From positions 100,469,322-100,533,321 of the forward strand of contig JALMQS010000099.1 of the NCBI GenBank assembly GCA_024734495.1: a stretch of DNA of 64,000 nucleotides, given 5' to 3'. Each line of letters starts with the position of its first letter. The first letter of the stretch is position 1. A model generated the notes under the pieces. It saw nothing but the letters and a program-made list of their open reading frames with translations, had not been told where the DNA came from and did no database searches. Origin of the DNA: Forficula auricularia (lineage: Eukaryota; Arthropoda; Insecta; Dermaptera; Forficulidae). The position numbers and the translations under genes were made by a program. Positions 34,922 to 45,147 of this stretch are shown one piece after another.

Positions 34922-35720
34922 TTGGTAGTTAAAAATACTGAAAAGAAATTTTTTGTTTGGGGAAAATATTAAAAAATAAAAAAGTTATAATCGAAACCAG
35001 AATCAATAGCGTGACTACAGAGTTCAGCTTAGGCAATTTTCTAACATAGAAAATCTACAATGGAAGTTTCGAAAGTAAAGAATAAATCAAGTCAAGAGCG
35101 AGCCAGATTGCATACCGAAAATTTCTTAGCTTATAACTCCCAAAATAATTGAGATATCAAATTCGTTCTTTTTTAGTGATAAAGAGGGAATGAGTGAATT
35201 TTTCATATTTTTTTCTTAATTTTAGGTTAAGCCGTTTTTAAACGCCGATAGATTCAATGTCTCTTTGGAGCTCCGTCACAGCGTAAATTATAATCGAAAT
35301 AAATTTTAAAAAGTAAATCTAATTCTAGTTAAAGAGGAATACCTCGCAATCTATGATTCCTTAATTTTTGACCTCATAAAAAATTATTCGATTAAAATTT
35401 TGATACTGACAGTCGGACAAACAGACAGTCACTGTAGCGAGTAACGACACTAAAAGGGTGTCGTGTTTTAATTTTCTAAACTAAACCCTAAAAAGAATTA
35501 AAAATGGTGTTTTGTTTTCCAACCAGGAAATAAATTTTTAAATCCAAATAAAATAATAAAAATTAATAAATAGATTAATTAACTTGCCGATGGAAAGAAA
35601 ATATAATTTTCGCATGAGAGAAAATTTCATATGCTAACCTCTGACGTCACTCCACTCATTCTGATCTCGGCTATAACTTTTTTATTTTCAAAATATTTCA
35701 AAACAAAAAAATAAAAATAA

Positions 35721-36143
35721 AACTTAAAGCAATTTGAACCGCGAAAGTTAAATAATGTAATCAATAATTTCTTATCGTAACTCTACATTCAGAAAATTAT
35801 TTTATTATAATTAAGTAATGGAGAGGGATTCAGCCAATGGGTAGCCTCTGCTGAATAAAAAACTCCCAATTATAGAAAACGTTTCGGCTTTAATTAAATA
35901 ATGCCATCATCAGTTATTATTTTTTGAAAAGGAAAAATGAATTGATCACCCGACAGGATCCGAACCCGTGTCTCTCTCCTTTAGCCGAAGAGAGTCTTAA
36001 GAGAGAGACACGGGTTCGAATCTGTCGGGGTGCTCCATTCATTTTTCCTTTTCAAAAAATAATAAAATAATTTTCCAAATGTAGAATTAACATGAGAAAT
36101 TATTGATTACATTATTTAACTTTCTCGGTTCAAATCGCTTTAA
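35721..36143. mobile_element. Large foldback element with tRNA 3'-half-like sequences in both arms
   Basis: The arms run from AAACTTAAAGCAATTTGAAC inward and from its complement near 36143 inward. They share ATAATGTAATCAATAATTTC, GAAAATTATTTTATTAT and CCTTTTCAAAAAATAATA. Near the centre both arms contain GAGAGACACGGGTTCGAATC or its variant GGGTTCGGATCCTGTCGGG, which look like a tRNA T-arm and acceptor 3' strand. The left arm is interrupted by a separate 105-bp insertion (35809-35913), which is absent from the right arm. Confidence 0.75.
35809..35913 (-). mobile_element. 105-bp insertion beginning with a hammerhead-like core
   Basis: It interrupts one arm of a palindrome whose other arm shows the empty sequence, so both ends are exact. 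It is flanked by TTATTAT at 35802-35808 and 35914-35920. On the minus strand the insert starts exactly with CTGATGA (35913-35907), then UGGC, a 14-nt loop, GCC and GAAAC, which fits the hammerhead core with a short helix II. After that it contains CTATAATTGGGAG and TTTTTTATTCAGCAGAGG. Helix I would need target sequence and helix III is weak, so catalytic activity is uncertain. Confidence 0.7.
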
Positions 36144-36255
36144 GAAAAAATTAAAACTAATGTTTAAAAATTAATTTGTCTAAAAAATAAAAAATTTTAA
36201 TTAAACTATAATTCAAGATTAAAAAACAATTTCTACAATAATCATATTACTTTAA

Positions 36256-36570
36256 TTGGATAACTATGATGATAAATTTGATCCTTATCACATATTTATA
36301 GACTACAATGAATCCGTTAAGGACGTTACAATAATAAACTTCAAACATAAAGCATCCTCTATTTCAAACAAAGAGACTAAGTTAAGAAGAAGAAGAAAAT
36401 GCGGTTTGTATAATTGGAGAAAAATCCAGCCAGCAAACACCCTTGTGCGTTGGTCTGAAGGCAAATCCCTACGGCTATCCTCATCGGCCGCTTCTTCAAT
36501 GTCTCCCTGTGACACAAGACTAACTACCAACTCATTAAAAAGCCATTCTCCAGCTGCAGTCGATCTCTAA
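36256..36570 (+). CDS. Unknown protein segment, possible exon
   Basis: A 105-codon open frame whose first codon here is TTG, so the true start or splice acceptor is not known; an AG acceptor at 36299-36300 (TTTATAG) is one candidate. Visible features are an acidic N-terminal part (DNYDDKFDPYHIFIDYNE), a basic run (KLRRRRK), a conserved block NWRKIQPANTLVRWSEGKSL, and a serine-rich tail ending SPAAVDL before TAA. A diverged copy sits 1.6 kb upstream, and the core differs almost only at silent positions, which supports real coding. I do not recognise the family. It could be the last exon of a host gene or part of an unrecognised mobile element; DNA downstream to 36.96 kb has no repeats that I noticed. 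Confidence 0.45.
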   Translation: MDNYDDKFDPYHIFIDYNESVKDVTIINFKHKASSISNKETKLRRRRKCGLYNWRKIQPANTLVRWSEGKSLRLSSSAASSMSPCDTRLTTNSLKSHSPAAVDL

Positions 36571-36579
36571 TACTTCTTG

Positions 36580-36960
36580 AAAGGAGCAAAGCCCGATAAA
36601 CCCTTCTATCCCTGCTTCTCGTTTCATTTAAATGAAATGTCATATCCGCACGAAGGGTATTTAGAGCCAAGTAAATAGTATTCTATTAAATATGATAACG
36701 TGATTCGATTAAGAAATGGAATTGCTTCTTCGAACGGAGACTACTTACTAGCAATTGTCCCAGTTCAAACCGTAACGGCCATTATGGTGCACAGGCTTTA
36801 TTTAAATAGATGTTTTTTGTTGCGTTAAAGATTCGTTTGCGTGTCTGCGTTGCCTATTGTTAATTTCGAATTTATTTTCGAATGAACATAATCACATCGG
36901 GGGAATGGTTTAACATTAATTTCGGCTAATGACATCAAATTAAACTGCGCTGATTATATA
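36580..36960. other. Apparently single-copy DNA downstream of the coding segment
   Basis: Mixed composition and no match elsewhere in the window. It would be a 3' UTR if the preceding frame is a terminal exon, but no AATAAA signal in an obvious position was identified. Confidence 0.25.
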
Positions 36961-37059
36961 TGTGGTTGGAATTTCACAAGCACAACACACGGAGACACAG
37001 ACATCGATGTCTACAAATCGTGGGTCATTGCTTCGCTACCGTTGGTGTCGAAATGCTTT

Positions 37060-37260
37060 TGTTTTCTTTATACTTCCGACGATTAAATTCGCTCAAAAAT
37101 TTTCAAATTTTGATTTTGCTCACTGTGTTGAAAAATGTCTAGAACGTAGAGAAAAATCGTTTTCAACCAGTATTTTTGTGTCTGAATTCCGATACCCACA
37201 ATAGCTAAAGGATGGAGTAGCCATGAATACAAAATATTTTTGGTCTGATTTAACTTATTC
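37060..37260 (+). repeat. Dispersed repeat shared with 19.3-19.56 kb
   Basis: Blocks TTTTGCTCACTGTGTTG, GTCTAGAACGTAGAGAAAAA and TGTCTGAATTCCGATACCC align with the 19.3-kb segment in the same orientation. Two short ORFs across it are incidental. Confidence 0.45.
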
Positions 37261-37395
37261 TTTAATCGAATTGATGCCGAAATAAAATTGACTTAACGTT
37301 TTTTTAATCTACTAAAAAATTGTAAAATGTAGCAAATAAGGTCTGTGACGTCATATGGAAACACTGTCCCTTTGTTCGAAAATTTGAATATGTAA

Positions 37396-37535
37396 AAGTC
37401 TTATACGATTCGGTTAGGATATATTCGAGTTCGGCTCGGTTCTGCGGTTAGAAGATGCCAACCTAACTGCCCGAAGTACAGATAAACGCAGAAACGAGCC
37501 AAACTGAATACATCCTAACCGAACCTTATCGGACT
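37396..37535. mobile_element. Short inverted-repeat element
   Basis: The left arm GATTCGGTTAGGATATATTC then CGGCTCGGTTCTGCG is mirrored by CGCAGAAACGAGCC then GAATACATCCTAACCGAACC. The loop of about 40 nt is unpaired. No ORF. Target duplication not determined. Confidence 0.65.
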
Positions 37536-37584
37536 TGTTTGGGAACGCATTTTACTTTACCATACAGGGTATGGTCAAGTATTG

Positions 37585-38285
37585 TAATCGTGTATTTTTT
37601 TCCTTCTTTTTTTTCGAAATATCTTAAAACGACTGAAAATATTTTGATTCAAAAATTGACCGAAACCATGACAATTCGCTCTACAAAAAGCTCAAATAAG
37701 TGAACATCGAAAAAATTATATTTTTTCGAGATAATAATTGTTTTGTCAAAATATCTGTTAGTTAGTTGTCTGTCTGTTGTTATTCTGTCTGTTAGTCTGT
37801 GCGTTACCAAATTTTTGTGGACGAGCTAGCTCAAAAACTAGTGTGAATAACGAAACCAAATTTCACACGTAGTTTTGGTCCATTGAGATTAAGAGCTGAT
37901 TAGATTTTGGTGCATATCGACTCAAAATTAAGGGGGGTGGACGGGGGTTAAAAATTAAAAATCTAGGCTATTTAAGCAAACTCAACCAAATTTTGTTTAC
38001 ATAATCAGTGGGACCCCAAAAGTATAAAAATGCAAAAACTAACCGCCCAAAATGGGGAGGGGGGGGAGGGTCAAAAAATAAAAATCTTGGCCATTTACCA
38101 AACTCAGCCAAATTTTGTATACATAATCAGTAGGACCCCAGGAGTTTTATGGAAAAACTAACCCCCCTCCCCTACATGATTATAAATAATTTTATTAAAT
38201 ATTGAATATAAGTGAGGGGCTACGTTGTATGGTAAAGTCAAGTGGATGGCCACATCAGAACACGTCAGCTTATTTTTTATCGAAT
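37585..38285 (+). repeat. G-tract repeat family, copy 4
   Basis: Same blocks and order as at 30.42 kb, with G runs near 37933 and 38060. It ends GATGGCCACATCAGAACACG and CAGCTTATTTT. Confidence 0.75.
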
Positions 38286-38430
38286 CGAACTATTACTTGA
38301 CAATTGTTTTGTTTTTTATATTCTTTGGGTTATGTCGAAAAATTTTCAAGTATCATTGATCCGATGCTTTTGGAACATTATCTTTGAATTGTATTTATTT
38401 TTAATTATATATTGATATGGATTAATTTTA

Positions 38431-38780
38431 TCAGAGACTTATGTCGACTGAATTAATTGAATGTTCACTTTGATCAATGGATGAATTAAATTTAATCTGG
38501 CATACATGCCAGAGCAACTTGCAAAATATACAACAATACAATTCTGACGGAATATTTGATTTCGGTCCGTTATATTTAGATATGATTAAAGCAACGAACC
38601 CGGGGTCATTGATGGCCACATTACTCTTTACTTCGAGGTTCAATAAAAGGATAGCGAACAAGCCGGACAGGCTAGTTCGGCCGGAAAAAACAAATCTATA
38701 GAATAACATCGAGACACCTACATTGGACGGAGAGCGGAAACGGAAGCATTCGAATCGCTCTCTATTCTATTACATTTGTA
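38431..38780. other. Unassigned stretch with overlapping ORFs on both strands
   Basis: A 92-codon minus frame (38431-38709) and a 74-codon plus frame (38477-38701) overlap. Neither shows a domain I can identify. Composition is more balanced than the surroundings and I saw no relatives in the window. Confidence 0.2.
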
Positions 38781-39232
38781 AGACAACATGAAACGAAAGA
38801 AAAAAGGATATTCTTTTTTTAAAGGAGGGTAGTTTTTCTCAAATTTTAGGTGATTTGGCAATGTTTTTTGTCAAATAACGGCTTATGATGTTAGAAAACT
38901 GATACTTTGCTGAAAGTTTGTGGCTTAATTGGGCTTATTAATACAAGCTTGAACTTATTTTATATTTTTTTAATAGATATTGATTCGAGAAAGAATTACA
39001 CCAAGAAGACCGGGATTTACACCTGCATCGTGGAAAGAAGAAGAGTAAAGCAGCATTCACACTACGTTGACGACACGTGTTAACTCGTAAGCTGACGAGT
39101 GCAAAAAAAAAATAATCAATTATTTTAATCTAGAGTGTGCACATTAGGCTGACGTGTCGTGTCGCGACATAACTCACTTGCTGACGTGTCAGGTCTAAAT
39201 ATAAATTCCCAGAACTCGTCAGGCCGTCAGCC

Positions 39233-39371
39233 ATGATGAACATGGAAGAAGAGCTCATCGAGCAAGTCAAAAAATTCCCAATTTTATATGATCAATCCGA
39301 AAAGGATTATAGAAATAAAAATGTATGCAATGAAGCATGGGATGAGATTGGAGGACTCCTGGAAATATCAG
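39233..39371 (+). CDS. MADF/Myb-SANT-like domain, first coding exon
   Basis: From ATG at 39233 the frame reads MMNMEEELIEQVKKFPILYD and continues QSEKDYRNKNVCNEAWDEIG, GLLEIS. The pattern (L/I)IxxVxxxPxLYDxxxxxYRNxxxxxxAWxEI is that of MADF domains (Adf-1 type). PIF/Harbinger elements commonly encode such a DNA-binding protein beside the transposase; it helps the transposase act on the element ends. The frame runs into CAG|GTAATA, a good splice donor at 39371/39372, leaving phase 1. Later exons were not found, probably because of the internal deletion. Of the two adjacent ATGs either could be used. Confidence in the family is fairly good, in function low. Confidence 0.65.
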
Positions 39372-39793
39372 GTAATATACATTTATTTACTTATTTATTG
39401 CAAGGATAGGCCGTTTGATTTATTTAATCAATATTTCAAATACTTATAAACATATTTATAAATTTAGTGTTTCATTTAAATTTTAATAGCAAAAAATTTG
39501 TTTCTTTGAAATTATTAAGTTTTACAAATTATGTTTTTATTGAACTGGCGGCAATAGTTGATTACTGATCTTGTAAAATGCGGGGTGAAAAGGAGTGATA
39601 TAAGATTGGAAACAGGTGTTCGTACCCTCTCTTTATTTCCAATTTCCGTTGTTTAAATAGCAAAAATAAAATTTAAAAAGGTGAATCATCTCTTTGGCAA
39701 GAAAATATTTTTGTAATTTATTTATATGAGTAAATACCCTGACGGATAACGAAATTCAATCACCCTAATTTTTTGAATAACATAACATTTCAT

Positions 39794-39971
39794 TAAATTG
39801 AAAGTTTTTGCCGAGAGTAGCAGAATTTTTACATATTGAAGGAGACAATAAAGAGTGAGTCTTCTGCTGGAATTATAAATTTTATTTATTTATAACGAAA
39901 CTATAGTCTCGTTATAAATAAATAAAATATTATAACTCCAGCGAAGACACACTCCTTTATTGTCTCCTTCA
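39794..39971 (+). mobile_element. Palindromic short element, hammerhead-associated family, copy 4 (core collapsed)
   Basis: An exact 12-bp target duplication ATAACATTTCAT flanks it at 39782-39793 and 39972-39983. The ends are TAAATTGAAAGTTTTTGCCG and TGTCTCCTTCA. The middle is a tight palindrome around GAAACTATAGTCTCG, so the helix III and GUC part of the hammerhead remain while CTGATGA and helix II are gone. Confidence 0.85.
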
Positions 39972-40148
39972 ATAACATTTCATATTTATAATAATATTCA
40001 ATTTAAAAGATATTAATATTTTATGAATTTTAGTTTTTCATAATTAATAATATGAGGTATCAAATTTAAGAATTCAAATATTTAAATGAATTTCATAATT
40101 CTGTAATATGTTCATTATTATTTAGATTTCCTTTTTATTATTTGTATA

Positions 40149-40731
40149 GAGGTGACCACGAGAAACATTTACGTTTTGAAGGAAATAAAAACAATATTAA
40201 TTTTTCAAGATACTATTTATTTAACTTAAGTTACATAGTTGTGGTTATACGTCATTTACTTTCGTAGAGAAAATGATGTCAGGAAGGTGACGTCCTTCTT
40301 CCTGAAGGCAATTTTCTATTCTGTCCAGGAAGCTCCTCCACAGGTCCTGACAGGTCACCTGATTTCAAGATTTGGAGATGTCCACTGGCCTCCTCGGTCT
40401 CGGACCTTAACATTGTGATTTTTATTTGTGGGGACATTTGAAAGAGCATTTATCGACATAAACCCCGTACTTTAGATGACTTGAAAGCGGCGATACGTAC
40501 TGAGGGTGGCGTTGATCATTGAGGATACACTGGAACAGAGTGTGGAGGAGCTTCCTGGACAGAATAGAAAATTACCTCAGGGAAGAAGGACGTCACCTTC
40601 CGACATCATTTCTCTACTTAAAGTAAATGGCGTATCACTACAACTATGTAACTAAGTTAAATAAATAGTATCTTGAAAAATTAATATTGTTTTTTATTTC
40701 TAAAACGTAAATGTTTCTCGTCGTCCACCTA
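40149..40731. mobile_element. Tc1/mariner-type element turned into a foldback
   Basis: The ends AGGTGACCACGAGAAACATT and its near complement at the right (AATGTTTCTCGTCGTCCACC) form terminal repeats next to TA on each side (GTATA...TATAC). The left arm (to about 40343) is an inverted duplicate of the right arm (from about 40537), including the 3' part of the transposase sequence. It is nested in the Harbinger-like element. Confidence 0.75.
40380..40618 (+). pseudogene. Tc1/mariner-superfamily transposase, C-terminal remnant
   Basis: Across frameshifts the frame gives WPPRS, then DLN and DFYLWGHLKEHLS, then PRTLDDLKAAIRTE, and in another frame FLDRIENYLREEGRHLP. WPPRSPDLxxxDFYLWGxLK followed by RTLxDLK and a C-terminal GRHL is the signature of the DDE end of Tc1/mariner-like transposases, which cut and join element ends. 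At least two frameshifts and a lost P/D pair after WPPRS show it is dead. The upstream catalytic aspartates are missing. Confidence 0.75.
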
Positions 40732-41054
40732 TACAGAAGATGGAATTTAATAAAGAAGTCAAATATAATTTAAATTCCATATTTAATTTTATCCATCCAA
40801 AAGGTCTCCTATCCGTTCCGTAACGATGTATTCCTGTCTGTATAAGAAGCAAAAGAACAACTGACTAATTAACGTCAGCGTAGTGTGCACACCACGCCAG
40901 ACGCTGACGTGTTAACTAGTCGGTTGTTATTTTGTTGCTTATAGAGACAGGAATATACGACAACATCAGCTGACGTGTTAACACGTGTCGTCAGCTTAGT
41001 GTGAATGCGGCTTAAGACTTTATGGGCTGCGTCAAATGTCGATATTAAATAAAT

Positions 41055-43095
41055 AAGCTGCAACGGATCGTTGCTAAACTTTATCTAAATTCATTTGAAA
41101 TATTAATATGTTTGTTCCTTTATTATTAATCAGATATCACTTGCAATTTGTAGTTCATGTTGACATTAATTAAAAATAATTCTCATTTAATAGTCAAGGA
41201 ATAACCATTCTACATTGGATTTTTGACATTTCGGTTATTATTGTAACCATTGCTGAAGACATGGAGGAATCGACTTAAAATCAAAAATAGCCATCGATTC
41301 TCATCTAATACTTGAGGAATAACAATTCTACATTAGGTTTTTGACGTTTCGATTATTATTGGTAACCATTGCTGAAGACATGGAGGAATCGACTTAAAAT
41401 CAAAAATAACGATCGATTCTCATCTAATACTAGAGGAATAACCTTATTGCATTCCATTTTTGATGTTTTGACTATTAATGGCAACCTCTACTGAAAACGT
41501 GGAAGAATCGACTTAAAATCAAAATGACTAAATTCTTTTTGGTAAACAACTCAAGTTTGAGATGTTTGCCATAAAAGAATTTAGTCTTTTGATTTTAAGT
41601 CGATTCTTCCACGTTTTCAGTAGAGGTTGCCATTAATGGTCAAAACATCAAAAATGGAATGCAATAAGGTTATTCCTCTAGTATTAGATAAGAATCGATC
41701 GTTATTTTTGATTTTAAGTCGATTCCTCCATGTCTTCAGCAATGGTTACCAATAATAATCGAAACGTCAAAAACCTAATGTAGAATTGTTATTCCTCAAG
41801 TATTAGATGAGAATCGATGGCTATTTTTGATTTTAAGTCGATTCCTCCATGTCTTCAGCAATGGTTACCAATAAAAACCGAAATGTCAAAAATCCAATAT
41901 AGAATGGTTATTCCTCAAGTATTAGATGAGAATCAATCGCTATTTTTGGTTTAAAGTCGATTTCTCTATGTCTTCAGCAATGGTTACCAATAAAAACCGA
42001 AACGCCAAAAATCCAATATAGAATGGTTATTCCTCAAGTATTAGATGAGAATCAATCGCTATTTTTGATTTTAAAGTCGATTTCTCCATGTCTTCAGCAA
42101 TGGTTACCAATAAAAACCGAAACGTCAAAAATCAATATAGAATGGTTATTCCTCAAGTATTAGATGAGAATCAATCGCTATTTTTGGTTTAAAGTCGATT
42201 TCTCTATGTCTTCAGCAATGGTTACCAATAAAAACCGAAACGCCAAAAATCCAATATAGAATGGTTATTCCTCAAGTACTAGATGAGAATCAATCGCTAT
42301 TTTTGGTTTAAGTCGATTTCTCTATGTCTTCAGCAATGGTTACCAATAAAAACCGAAACGTCAAAAATCAATATAGAATGGTTATTCCTCAAGTACTAGT
42401 TGAGAATCAATCGCTATTTTTAGCATTTCACAGAGAAAAGCTCTATCCACTCTTACTTAGTTAGGTTAAATGAGTCCTATATTACCATAAACAGATCAAA
42501 TGAATAAATTTTAAAGAATTCAAAAATCTTACTTTAGAGTAAAGTACTTTAAAATATAATTTTTACTAAAAACTTTATTTAACCTTTTTTGTCAGCCCCA
42601 AGGTACTTAATTAGGATATTAAATTTCATCAAAATTGGTTAAGTCATTTTAAAGATATTTAGAAAAAACTAAAAAAGTACTGAAATAAATAATGTTGTAT
42701 AATACTAATGTTTGTGGGCCGATATGTACCAAAAACTAATCAGCGCTTCATTTTGTTAAAATGATGGTAGGTTTTCAATTTCATTTCAATCGGTGCAAAG
42801 GTGTGGAAAAAATCGTGGACGAAAAAAACGATAACATCCATCCATCCATCCATCCATCCGCACGCACTTCCAAAAAAAATGGCACTTTTTGGCCTCTCGA
42901 CGAGATTCCAGGTAACTTTTTGGCAAAACCGCCACATGCTAAAATTCAATCTCATTGAATACTTCAATTTGTGACCTTAATTGAGTCCATGGGTTCCGTA
43001 GTCTTTACCTGAGGACCCGTTGAAGTCGCGCTTGCCGCGCATGACCGATTGCAATACTTTCTCCCATGCTTCGCATTGGATAAAAGTAAAAAATG
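41055..43095. mobile_element. Foldback element with tandem-repeat arms, copy 2
   Basis: It starts GCTGCAACGGATCGTTGCTA. Plus-oriented units (about 41180-41520) meet minus-oriented units (about 41590-42420) at a turn near 41550. A tail follows (42420-43095) with CAACCTTT-free blocks matching 16390-17060, a (CATC)n stretch near 42836, and the end CATGCTTCGCATTGGATAAA. This copy lacks the nested AACCGACTTC element and has one clean turn, so it is closer to the ancestral form. Small ORFs at 42.7-43.3 kb are in the tail and show no known domain. Confidence 0.75.
41590..42420. repeat. Tandem array of a 119-bp unit, copy 2
   Basis: The landmark CATGTCTTCAGCAATGG (or TATGTC) recurs at about 41729, 41849, 41968, 42088, 42206 and 42324, a period of 118-120 bp. 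The unit is the same as at 15.6-16.3 kb. Confidence 0.9.
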
Positions 43096-43299
43096 TTTTT
43101 ATATAGGCATCGGTTAAACAATTGTATAATAATTTTATTGACTTGATACAAATGTTTGAGGGCTCTGGCTTCCAATGATGAATAAGAAATGTTACATATA
43201 ATGCTTTCGAAATAAATGGATAGGGGCCATTCACAATACACGTCCCGCGAAATTTCGTCTTTTTGGACCCTCCTTCGTCACGCTGCGTCATGTGCTTTC

Positions 43300-44900
43300 T
43301 GGAATCACCCTTAACAAATATAACCTCACAAAATGCTGGGCCCCCCTACTATAATAAAATTTAAAAAAAACAACAAGTTAACAAAAAATTAAAATAAAAG
43401 GAGGGGAAATTTATAGAACTGCTAGGAACGTCACACGTTTCTGTTAGACTTGAATGGGCCTATAATAGACATTAAATTTCTTAAATTTTTTTACTGATAT
43501 AAGTAACTAAAGCATTTTCATTAAAACATCTTCTATGCTTATGAATATTTTTTCTTTTTTCTTTTGAATATAAAAGATTCAAATGGGCGAATATCAATTT
43601 GTATAAGAACGACTTATTCATTCAAATATTTATGCACACCAAGCAGACTTTGATATGTTCGTAAAACAGCTCTGCTTATTCTAAGCAAGAACAACCTTTT
43701 AATTACCACACATGTTTATTTTTCATTTAAATATCGATGTGATAAAGTACATGCAGATGCAAAAATTAAATAAATACCAACAAACGAGGTTTAGCATTTT
43801 TTAGTATCATAAACATTTATCTTGACCATATTTCTTTTACTAAACTAAAAACACGTAAAAGTCCATTTGATTTTGGCATCAATCCCATTAGAGAAAAAGC
43901 AACAAATTATTCACAGCTTGTGGAAAATCACATTTGGAGCAATCTCTCGCCATTTTAAGCCCCCTGATCCCCTCCCCCGGCAATTCCCTCTCTTTTAGAT
44001 CCATTTTACTCATAAAATGCACTTTTTCAAACTAAAAACTCTCGAGAAAATCCCTCTCTATTTTTAATTAAATCATTCATTTGGATTCAACTTGCTGTTT
44101 TATGATTATATTTTTGTGAAAGTTGAAGAAAGTTTTTTAATTAAGACCAAAAAACGTTCTGTTCTTTTTCTTAATTAGATTTGTTATACGTTTTAATGTA
44201 ACATTACTGGAAGATTAAAAGTCTATGAGTTTAATATAAGTTTCGTGATCGTAAGCGAAAATGTTCACATTTCGACGTTCCATCAGAAGTCTGTATTAAC
44301 TTATTGAATTTTTTCTTTTTCACGCCTCTGAATTTACGAAAGCATCTAGAAAATAAAGAAAACAAAATTTTATTCAAATGAGAGATTAAATAATGGAAGA
44401 AAATAAAATTGCTGACAGAAGACCAACTTGAGCTGAGAAGAATATCAAAGTAGAGAAAATGGTAGGTACTACAGCTGCTTTCTATGGAAAAACAGCGACT
44501 TCCCTTGGAACGAATTCTTGTAGCTGTGTAGTCGGGAACTTTTAGAGTTACTGGCACAAACCTTTCGAAGATCAGCTATTTCCCATGACGGTTGTCTGCA
44601 CAGTCACCAGCCCAAAGAAAACCTCTCAGGTTTAAAAAAAAGAACTAAATTTATATTGAACTAACTTTTCCCAACTGTTTTAGTAAAAACAAAAACAAAT
44701 AATAAAAAAAGCACTATTTATAGAAAGTAATCGCTTCTCAAGCTCTCGTATAATGAAATTTTTTTCGAAGAGTTTTTTTTTTTAAATAATGCTGGTATAT
44801 ATCTATCACAACTGTCATACTAATAATAATCGGCTTGCACGAAGACGCTGACGTGATTTTTAAATTTTAAAACCCACTAATAGTTCATGACCAATAAAGT
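43300..44900. other. AT-rich DNA without a recognisable gene
   Basis: No repeat matches were noticed over most of this stretch. A 108-codon minus-strand frame (44231-44557) shows no domain and has a composition typical of chance ORFs. A mixed block at 43.96-44.0 kb is rich in C. Confidence 0.3.
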
Positions 44901-44929
44901 TTATTAAAATTAGGAAATTTAAACCCCAC

Positions 44930-45000
44930 TACGGAGTTCAGGGGCGTAGCCCTCTGGCCAGCAAGATGCCCGCCAAAGGCGGAGCCTGCCGCTGGTTAAT
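44930..45000. repeat. Fragment of a CAGGGGCGTAGCC-type element
   Basis: CAGGGGCGTAGCCCTCTGGC is followed by CAGCAAGATGCCCGCCAAAG and GCGG. The first part is a widespread hAT-like terminus; the second matches pieces at 1.24 and 2.62 kb. Confidence 0.45.
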
Positions 45001-45147
45001 ATATAAATAAGGTACGGATGAGAATAAATATATAAATGGAAAGAAAAAGTTAAAACTTTTTTAATACTAACTATACGCTCGCCATAAAGAGACGCCTTAG
45101 TAAAAAACTTAAATATAATACTAAATATAAACTATTAGAGATATATT

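Larger units (their letters stand above)
39049..41012 (+). mobile_element. PIF/Harbinger-like DNA transposon, internally deleted, carrying other elements
   Basis: Terminal inverted repeats of 36 bp (AGCAGCATTCACACTACGTT against AGCCGCATTCACACTAAGCT, then GACGACACGTGTTAAC in both) differ at three positions. The flanking TAA at 39046-39048 and 41013-41015 is the 3-bp TWA-type target duplication of PIF/Harbinger. GACGTGTnAnnACGT-like motifs recur inside both ends. It holds a MADF-like exon but no DDE transposase, plus two later insertions: a short palindromic element (39794-39971) and a mariner-type foldback (40149-40731). Confidence 0.85.

Noticed and set aside
42740..43291. Cluster of short ORFs
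   Set aside because: They lie in the tail of the foldback element, which is repeated at 16.7-17.0 kb where the frames are not kept.
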